Assembly: GCA_010405405.1 (NCBI GenBank)
Contig: MU004230.1
Coordinates: 2,377,744-2,441,743 of the forward strand
Source of the DNA: Microthyrium microscopicum
Taxonomy: Eukaryota; Ascomycota; Dothideomycetes; Microthyriales; Microthyriaceae
Direction: 5' to 3'
DNA length: 64,000 nt
Of this stretch, positions 56,814-64,000 are shown piece after piece. Each line of letters opens with the position of its first letter. The first letter of the stretch is position 1. The position numbers and the translations under genes were made by a program. The notes beneath the pieces were generated by a model. It did not search any database and had not been told where the DNA came from. It worked only from the letters and a program-made list of their open reading frames with translations.

Positions 56814-57365
56814 TCACGAAGACGGAGGACCGCGTTCATTAGGTTTATTGTCGTCTTTATTGTCCTCCTCTTCTAACTCAGTGGCCTCCGCTTTCTCTTT
56901 CTTGAAAGCATTCCAAGGTTTTGCGGCTTCAATCCAGCTGCGAACAACGTTTTGAGAACCCCTTTGATCGTCCTCAGAAAGGTTCAGCTTTAAACGCAAC
57001 CGCTGTCGCATCTCTTCGAGGCCAGACGTATTAGTAGCCCACATCCAACCGCCTGTGAAGAATATTCCCCAGCTAAAGACATTGACCGTCGCCACGCTGA
57101 ATGCCTCTACTGCTTCCAATCCTCCGTCGAATTTTTCTTCTGGGTGATGCATATTCTGTCGAAAATATGTTGGCTTGGCCCATTTTATTCGGCGACGAAT
57201 AGCTCTACGGGTAATAAAAGCTGATATGATGACGAAGTATGCGCCTGCGATCATGGTGCGCATCTGCTTTTTGGATCGTGCCGCCGGACTATTCGCATCA
57301 ACATCCGCCTGCGCTTTAGGGTCTATCGCTTGTCCTCCATTTTCATCTTTATCCGCCATTATCAT
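56814..57365 (-). CDS. AIM11: mitochondrial protein Aim11-like
   Basis: Intronless gene for 183 residues. ARSKKQMRTMIAGAYFVIIS begins a first membrane span (about 35-52), followed by ITRRAIRRR, then a loop with HHPEEKFDGGLEAVEAF, and a second span ATVNVFSWGIFFTGGWMWA (about 93-112). GLEEMRQRLRLKL and an acidic tail follow. This matches the AIM11 family (altered inheritance of mitochondria), a two-span protein of unknown biochemical role. Two in-frame ATGs (57365 and 57359) could start it. The 324-bp gap to the MoaE-type gene, which is convergent, holds nothing else. Confidence 0.9.
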   Translation of the reverse strand: MIMADKDENGGQAIDPKAQADVDANSPAARSKKQMRTMIAGAYFVIISAFITRRAIRRRIKWAKPTYFRQNMHHPEEKFDGGLEAVEAFSVATVNVFSWGIFFTGGWMWATNTSGLEEMRQRLRLKLNLSEDDQRGSQNVVRSWIEAAKPWNAFKKEKAEATELEEEDNKDDNKPNERGPPSS

Positions 57366-57941
57366 TCGCGATTAGACGAAGCCCCCAAGTATAATTGATT
57401 CGAATTCGCAGTTCGCGTTGCTGTGGTGTTCAAAGGGGTGGATGTATTTGTATGGATTGGTACGGGGATGCGATCGAGAATTACTTCAAGCAAGCGCGGC
57501 TCATTTTTTGGGTTGAACAGTGATAAATGTTTTAACTAGATCAATAGTCGGTTAGCATTGATCTCCTCTCGCTTGCGAGGACAAAATACCTGCTGTGGTA
57601 GCCTGTGGATCAAGAGCTGTTGTTGTTGAAGGTCCGAGATCTCCGCAACTTTTCTGTCTTCAAAAAAAGTTGTGCCTTGGCATTTAAATTGCAATCAAAA
57701 GTTCAACCTCCTGCGTCCTCCTCCCAACACATCAATACTGCTCCACTCCTCCTCTGCGCATTGCAGAGTGCTACAGCTTATGTTCTACTATGTTACTGCG
57801 GTGTCTTGTTGAGGAATCGACATTTTGTCTTGAAATTGATTGCATCTGGGGCACAAAGCGAGCACGACGCGAGATCACCAGTCATAGGAAAGCGGGTTTG
57901 ATTGCACGAGAAAGAGTTGATTTTTCATACAGCTATCTACA
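57366..57941. other. intergenic, no gene seen
   Basis: Upstream region of AIM11 and 3' flank of the GH5 gene. A 98-codon plus frame (57605-57901) lacks any conserved feature. Confidence 0.5.
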
Positions 57942-59772
57942 CTAAACAGTGAGCGTATAGTTGATCGAATTCCCAGGTACTCTAGGAAAGAACTCGAATG
58001 TGAAAGTTGCGGGCTTCTTCTTCTGTGCGACTATACCCATCGCATCCTTGGTGATGATAATATTCTTTTCATCCCATTTCCAGTGATTGTTATAGGTCTA
58101 TTAACCTGTTACTTTAGGTTTCTACTCAGAGAATGCATTCACTTACCGCATATCCAGCTTGGAGTTTGCCCTTGTATTTCGTCCAGTCGTCCGCCATGAA
58201 CTCCCCATCGTTGAACGTTGCCTTCACCGCAGCCACTCTCGGCAGACCTTTCCACGCAATTGGGATCTCAAGATCCTTCCCTGCTACGGCTTTCGAGGAC
58301 TTGGCCCCTCCTTGCAGTTGCGGAACGCTCCATTGAACGATCTGGACTCGTGCGCTAGCTCCTGCAGAGAATTGGATTGTTAGTGTCGTTTTTATGCCAG
58401 CTGGTGCCGATGATGATATATGTTTAGCCAGAAAAGCCTTTGTGAAAACGATGTTGGCCTTTCCGTTTCCAGCTGAGACAGTGTAGTCGGCTGGAGTCGA
58501 CAAAGCTGAACCATCACTGGCCGTTATCTTCTTGACAGTGTTACCGTTGAGCAGGAAAGGTAAACTTTGATCAGCGACCTCAGCTCCAACTTTGTGGAAG
58601 ATGTAGGCACTGGTGAACTGGGTATCGGCTTTGTCGTCAACAGTACTGTCTGCAAGACTGTTCTTGACACCCTTCTGAGCGTTGACGATAATCTCCATAA
58701 CTGTTTCATCTCGCCATTGATGCGATTTGCGATCGAGAAAGTCCCCGCCGTTATCCCATAAGATGGTTGCAGTGTTGTACTTAGCAGCCATGCGAATGAA
58801 GTGATCGAACCATTTCCAACGAGCGGCGCTTTCTGTGGAAGCTGCCGACGCTGCATATTCTCCAATGACCAGTGGCACATCGGTGAAGTTGTTTCTGATC
58901 AGCTTGAGGTCGGTTTCCATTGCTGTCAAGTCTTCGTTTGAACCCCATATGGTCTTTCCCCAAGCTGAAAACACAAAGTCGTATGGTGAGTAATAGTGAT
59001 ACTGAATAGCCCAAGGATTTTTCCACGACCCAGGTGGCTTTTTGAAGAATTGGCTGGTCTTGATACTGTCCTCTCCAAGTCCGACCAAGGTCACCACTCT
59101 TTGTGGATTGAAACCTCCTACATCGTTAATAGCCTTCAGAAACACTTCATTGACCCGGTTCATGAAGTCGCCCTGAGCTTTCGTTGTTCCTTTTGGCTCG
59201 TTGATGGGTTCAAATGCGACTAGACTGCTAGTACAGGCGAGTTTTGTGGCAATTTGCGTCCAGACTTTGACAAATTTGGCCTCTAGATCTTTCTTGTTTG
59301 CATTGCCAGACCAGTCGAACCACTCCCAGCTGTCGTGGTGAACATTGACAATAGCATACAAACCACGATCTGTGACTTGCTTGGTGACTGTAGCGACTCT
59401 CTCCAACCAAGCATCATTGATTTTGAAATCCGGGGCTGGTCCAATCTTGGTGGTCCAAGTTACTATAAGAAGCGATGTCAGAATGCAATCAATAGTATCG
59501 GTGAAGGGAAACTAACTTGGCAATCGGACACTTTTGAATCCAGCCTTCTTGACATCATCGAATGTATCTGGAGTCACTGCAGGATTGTTCCAACTTCCTT
59601 CATTTGGTACTGCATCCAATGTGTTTCCTAAGTTCCAGCCAGGATCGATCTTTTTAATCCAGTCATTCGCTGTTATAGGCGTGAATGTTCCAGGGCATTG
59701 GACTGCCGCGAACACTGGGGATAGTAATGCGCCTAAAGCGACGACTACTATCCGACTCTTCATCGTGAACAT
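57942..59772 (-). CDS. secreted GH5 endoglucanase with X2 and CBM46-like modules
   Basis: Exons 59517-59772, 58138-59462 and 57942-58097; introns 54 and 40 bp; 578 residues. A signal peptide (MKSRIVVVALGALLSPVFAA) is followed by the GH5 TIM barrel: GWNLGNTLDA near 45, KSVRLPITW near 85, VNVHHDSWEW near 128, FEPINEP with the acid/base Glu (about 174), and PLVIGEYAAS with the nucleophile Glu (about 287). Residues about 345-455 resemble an X2/Ig-like module and the C-terminal 120 residues a CBM46-like module, the layout known from GH5_4 enzymes. Expected to cut beta-1,4-glucan or xyloglucan outside the cell. The last exon is needed for the C-terminal module (TYNNHWKWDEKNIIITKDAM). An alternative start, MFTMKSR, lies three codons upstream and is included. 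Confidence 0.9.
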
Positions 59773-60027
59773 TATTGCCGAAAAAGCTATTATACTAGCA
59801 TTGATTCGAAGTGTTATTCTCGCTTGGCGTGAATAAGTATTTCCAACTGGATTACTAAAATGTCAGTGTCTATATTAAGCAAGACACATTGCAAATTCCA
59901 AATGAGGGTCTTTACGAATCAGACTCTCGAGTATATTGCATTTAAATTATTCCGACCCAATGGAAAACAAAGTCACAGAAACAGACAGTAAATTTTCGAG
60001 TAATTACCACGGAGGTTTTGACCTCAT

Positions 60028-61483
60028 CTAGCTCTTTGGAGCTTGACACGAGCCAGTAACATTTTTGATCCCATCGCAAGTAATGACCCCTTTTCCTCCC
60101 TTCTTGGGATTCGTTATTTCAACATTGCGAATTTCAATGTTCTTGCACTCGGCTGTTGTTGAGCATTTCAAGCTACCCACCCAGTCACGCTTTCCAGAGC
60201 TGGTACCCTTTATGTTAATGAATTTCACTCCATCTGTGTTGACCTTGGAAGGAAACTTTCGGCAGACATCTGGCTTGATGTTGATGTAGCACTGATCCAG
60301 CACAATGGGCTGGTCCACGCCTTGCATGTCAAGGTCTGTGAATGTGATGTTCTTGACATATCCGTATCCTACGTGCTCACCAGCCCAGGCCTTAATCCGC
60401 GCTCCGTTTTGACCACCTACAAATGTAACATTCTTGACAAAGACGTTTGTGATATAGTCAAGCACGCCTGGATACTGGCCAATGCTGCCCATGCTGACGC
60501 CATGTGTTCCTTTGCACCATACATTTTCGATATGGACATTAGTTGTGTTTGGTTTGGCAGAGTAGCAGTCGTCATCTACCTCCAATCGCGAATTCGTCAG
60601 GCGGAACCCATCGACATTGAACGTGTCGAAACCATCTGTGTTGTGTGGTCGTGCCTTTGTTGTTGACTTGGCTAGGAAGTTGGTACGATCGAACGTAATG
60701 TCTTTGCTGCCAACGAAGAATGTGAACCATGACGGGGAGTTGAGGAAGTTGATGTCTGTGACATCGAGATGAGTAGCATTCTCAGCGAAGAATGTGACAG
60801 GCCGCAAGAAAGTATTACTTGGATCCTGTGTGCATTAGTAGAGCTCTTGATGGCGAACTTTGTCATGGAAAATCATACAGTGATGTCTTTCTTGAAACTC
60901 TCAAAGGTATCCCACCACTTTTGCCCATTCCCATCCATCGTGCCGCCTCCAAAGATCTTGATATGAGATCCTCCCCATCGCCAAAATGCGCTACTCTTTT
61001 GGAACGGGTGGTAGACATAGGTTTTCGTCCAGTAATCGATGTCGTTCGTGAACTTCGCGTGTCAGCTTTTGCTTCTGCTCGAGAGATTGAGTTTCCAACC
61101 TTGATAGTTCCCTCAAGTTGGACATAAACGTCTTTCAACCAATCCAATTCTAGCTTCTTGCCAATCATATACGTCTTTCCCTTTGCCAAGTGTAGCAGAC
61201 CGCCGCCATTCGCTTCGCGCAAACCTTTCTCAAAGTCGGCCGATACATCATCTTTGTCGTCTGCTGATGCGCGAATCGTAACGACTTTGCGATCTTTTGC
61301 TACGCAATTGCCCCAGTTGTCGGTGCCGGAAGGACAAGCGGCTTTAGCAGCAAAAGAGTTATCGATCCATGCGTCCTGCTTAGTGAACGCTACGCCTAGA
61401 TTTGCTCCATCAGGAAGGGCACAAGCTTGACCAAGCAGCCCAGCGCACTGAAGAGTCGAATAGAGCCAGGCTTTGGGCGTCAT
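60028..61483 (-). CDS. secreted GH28 polygalacturonase, exo type
   Basis: Exons 61100-61483, 60879-61052 and 60028-60825; introns 47 and 53 bp; 451 residues. A signal peptide (MTPKAWLYSTLQCAGLLG) is followed by a pro-like region and the right-handed beta-helix. GH28 signatures: NTDGFDTFNV near residue 240, VDDDCYSAKPNTTN near 265 with the catalytic Asp pair, THGVSMGSIGQ near 288, and NGARIKAWAG near 318. The spacing and DDDC.S.KPN form suggest an exo-polygalacturonase or a related pectin hydrolase. It acts on pectin outside the cell. A further ATG at 61525 would add 14 residues before the signal peptide; I prefer 61483. It is the upstream neighbour of the GH5 gene on the same strand, 255 bp away. 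Confidence 0.92.
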
Positions 61484-62010
61484 TGTCGTTGTCTGTTTAA
61501 GAGAATACGCGATAGAGAATTGCACCTCTACTGGGCGTCATATTGGTTTATGTTCGAGCTTGGATAACTTCATATCGGACCGAAATTAGAATAAATATGT
61601 CGTCGGTATGTACTAGCAGGGCATCTCCGATCAAGACAAGAGTTATCGATCAAAATAGAGTCTGTTAATCTTTCTGTGGGTTCAGGGAGGGCTTGAGCCA
61701 TTCACTCAATGCTTGCCTCGCTTTTGCCTATAACGGAACCATTATAATTATTGACTTCAGCAGTTCCTGTTCCCAAGCTCTGAAACAATTGAGTTACTGG
61801 GTTGGTTAAAAGTGGTGTCGATGTTGAAGAGAGAAACTCTGCGAAGATAGGCTGTGGTTGATCCACATCTGATGTCAACTCCACCACCACCCAGCAATCT
61901 CAGACATCACCAGTTTCTCCCCAACTCGCGACCTTCTCTCTCACTCTCCAAAAAAACCGAAAACCCCTCTCTGATCCCTCTTCAAACCCCTTCCACCTAA
62001 CACCGCCAAA
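61484..62010. other. divergent intergenic region, GH28 / FSH1
   Basis: Shared promoter region. The last 110 bp before 62011 are C-rich leader. No gene seen. Confidence 0.5.
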
Positions 62011-62883
62011 ATGCCACCACCCCCGGCACCCACCAAACCCCTCCGCATCCTCATGCTCCACGGCTACACCCAATCCGGTCCCCTCTTCCGCGCCAAAACC
62101 CGGGCCCTCGAAAAACATCTCGCCAAAGCCTTCCCCTCCGGCGCCTCCCTCGTCTATCCCACCGCACCGCACCGACTTTCGCCCGCCGATATCCCCGTCT
62201 GGGACAATTCCGCACCAGCGCCTGTGAGCACTGAACCCCTAGACTGCTATGCATGGTGGACACGCGCCGACACCAATCCGCCAACATACACCGGTCTCGC
62301 ACAAGGACTTGCGCGCGTCGCAGAGTGTTTAAAGACGGAAGGCCCATTTGATGGTGTAGTGGGCTTCTCACAGGGCGGTGCGTTGGCGGGGATGGTGGCG
62401 TCGTTATTAGAGACTGGGCGACCGGAAGCGTTTGGGGCGTATGCGGAGAGTGTGAAGAGCGGTGGAAAATGGTGGGCGGGCGGTCTAGAAAAGTGGAAGG
62501 ACTTGAAGTTTGACGCAGACACGTATCCGGCTTCGTTTCTTAATGCGGATGGGACGGTATGTCATGCGCCAATGAAGTTTGCGGCGATATACAGTGGCTT
62601 CAAGGCACCGCATCCAGCGTACGGGGCATATTTTTCACCAAAGATCGCGACGCCGACGGTGCATTTCCTTGGGAGTGTGGATACGGTTGTGGTGGAGGAC
62701 AGGAGTTTGGCGTTGGTGGATGTTTGCGTGGAGCCAAGGATTGTGAGGCATCCGGGAGGACATTTCCTGCCGGCGAGTCAGAAGGAGTGGGTTGGGGCAT
62801 TGATTGCGTTTATGAGGGAGAGCTTGGAGAGTAAGGTGGACAAGAAGGAGGAGAGGGTGGAGGATATGGAGTTGCCGTTTTAG
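62011..62883 (+). CDS. FSH1-family serine hydrolase
   Basis: Intronless gene for 290 residues. LRILMLHGYTQSGPLFRAKT is the family's typical start. GVVGFSQGGALAG holds the nucleophile Ser (about 120), SVDTVVVEDRS the likely acid region, and RHPGGHFLP the catalytic His (about 254). The fold is alpha/beta hydrolase. The family is related to yeast Fsh1-3 and to human OVCA2; physiological substrates are mostly unknown esters. Members also occur in polyketide gene clusters, but no such genes are near. Cytosolic, as no signal peptide is present. The 62884-63172 gap to the convergent RPN5 gene is only flanking sequence. Confidence 0.92.
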   Translation: MPPPPAPTKPLRILMLHGYTQSGPLFRAKTRALEKHLAKAFPSGASLVYPTAPHRLSPADIPVWDNSAPAPVSTEPLDCYAWWTRADTNPPTYTGLAQGLARVAECLKTEGPFDGVVGFSQGGALAGMVASLLETGRPEAFGAYAESVKSGGKWWAGGLEKWKDLKFDADTYPASFLNADGTVCHAPMKFAAIYSGFKAPHPAYGAYFSPKIATPTVHFLGSVDTVVVEDRSLALVDVCVEPRIVRHPGGHFLPASQKEWVGALIAFMRESLESKVDKKEERVEDMELPF

Positions 62884-63172
62884 AGGTTGGATGGATGGGC
62901 ATGAGACGTGTAATGACCTGATACTTTGATACCCATAGACTAGATAGACTGAAGATACTTAGATGTGAGCGTATTAATGATACACATAGACTTTGCATGA
63001 TGCTATTATGTTATTTCTATTCCTCAATCGCATAATCTACAAGCTGGTAGATGCAAAGCTGATCTCTTTGCGTGTGGTTTGCACACAACCAGTGTCAGGT
63101 CAATGCTCTTTATCCTCATTCCAGAATCGGGATGAGCACACCATCGGAGCCTCTTCGCCAATTTACGAATTT

Positions 63173-64000
63173 CTATTTCACTTTGGCAGTCTTCCCTTTG
63201 GTCTCCTTGCCACCTGTAGGTTGTATGCGGGCCATCATCTCTTCCTTGGTGATCAAATGATCAATGCGCTCCAAGAGACCGAGAAGGCTCTTCATGTTGC
63301 CGCTCCATTCATTCAACACATCATCGGCATCGCGTGGTCGAGCAAAGCTGACGACACCAGCAGGACGATCGATTCGTGCATAGATAGTCTTAGCTGTGAC
63401 GAGTTCGCTGATGTACTTCTCGGTTTCATCTTCACTTAGATCAAGCAACTGTGTTAGTCGTTTGGTGTGGATGCGGGTGTAGTATTTTGCGATGACGCGA
63501 ACATTGTGTTCGATCACACGTTTGCGAAGGTCTTCCCAACGAGTGTATGATTTGGCGTCGCGTTTTGCTGCAGCATCCGTTTCGTCCTTCGCGAAGACGT
63601 CGGTTGTGCAGAGATAGGGCGCAAAGGTATCGCGAACCATAGGCCAGCGCATGAGTTCATGCAAAGTAAAGAGGCGGAGAAGTTGAGCCTCACGAGGAAG
63701 GTTGGAGTAGCGGCTGTCGGCTTTAATCCGATGGAGAAGATCGGATTGTTCGTTGTCGTAGGGTGCAAGTATAATGAAAAAGGCGACCCGTTGTAGAGCC
63801 TGCATTTCAGGGTTAGCTATTTCTTGGAGCGAGTGAATAAAGACCTACGGCTTTGAGTTGCTCTGGATTTTCTTCAACAGCTTCGGTGTCCAAGACCTGT
63901 CGATAGTGCTTGCACACTTCCAAGTACTTGCTGTCATGTTTCGATAGCTCAATCTGTTGCTCATAATATCGAAGCTTGAGATCCGTAACATCATCCTCAG
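63173..64000 (-). CDS. RPN5: 26S proteasome regulatory subunit Rpn5 (3' part, runs off the window)
   Basis: Last two visible exons, 63850-64000 (incomplete at the window edge) and 63173-63799, intron 50 bp (GTAGGT donor, ATGCAG acceptor). The 5' piece reads LKLRYYEQQIELSKHDSKYL with helical TPR-like repeats. The rest contains the PCI domain, with winged-helix sequence RVIAKYYTRIHTKRLTQLLD, LSEDETEKYISELV and YARIDRPAGVVSF, and a C-terminal helix ending in a Lys-rich tail. Rpn5 (PSMD12) is a scaffold of the proteasome lid and braces Rpn11. The N-terminal part lies beyond base 64000. Confidence 0.93.

Noticed and set aside
1-64000. tRNA, 5S rRNA and CRISPR arrays
   Set aside because: No TTCGAATC-type T-loop with a matching cloverleaf, no 5S-like sequence and no spaced repeat array were seen; CRISPR is not expected in a fungus.

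Overview
The window looks like nuclear DNA of a filamentous ascomycete (Pezizomycotina; a leotiomycete is my guess, not shown). The reasons are short introns of about 45-75 bp with GTAAGT-type donors, fungal versions of SPT16, ERF2, ASH1, AIM11, RPN5 and Sos7, secreted plant-cell-wall enzymes, and two transposon islands with the mark of repeat-induced point mutation (RIP): CpA and TpG almost gone, TpA in excess, CpG kept.

Layout. 0-6 kb is accessory: two small unrecognised gene families lie side by side (family A at 232-759 with two possible relatives; family B at 3935-4669 plus a decayed copy at 5397-5890). 6-11 kb holds a Sos7-like kinetochore protein, a Ser/Thr-rich secreted protein and a conserved coiled-coil protein. 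11-24 kb is gene-poor. It contains a RIP-damaged Mutator-like element (12274-15698, TIRs of about 150 bp, 9-bp target duplication), one small secreted protein, a RIP-damaged pogo/Fot-type element (19219-22472, TA target) and an undamaged 147-bp MITE with perfect 36-bp TIRs (23301-23447). 24-28 kb has an AA5 copper-radical oxidase with three CBM18 chitin-binding modules and a GNAT acetyltransferase. SPT16 follows at 28.9-32.1 kb. 32.6-35 kb holds two more family A genes on the + strand. 36-40 kb has a second GNAT protein, a small MLRQ/B12D-like mitochondrial protein and the palmitoyltransferase ERF2. 40.4-44.2 kb has no convincing gene. 44-64 kb is mostly core: an ASH1-like H3K36 methyltransferase, a septin-like GTPase, an RBM5/10-like splicing factor, the MoaE-type molybdopterin synthase subunit, AIM11, a secreted GH5 glucanase next to a secreted GH28 pectinase, an FSH1-type hydrolase and the 3' part of RPN5.

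The core genes share no pathway beyond general chromatin, splicing and protein-turnover roles. The secreted set (AA5-CBM18, GH5-X2-CBM46, GH28, the small secreted protein) fits a plant- or litter-associated life. The most novel-looking signals are the dispersed family A genes, which keep a common block of about 60 bp upstream of the start, and the paired family B with one frameshifted copy. Exon joins were placed by eye from splice signals and reading-frame continuity; no database search was possible.
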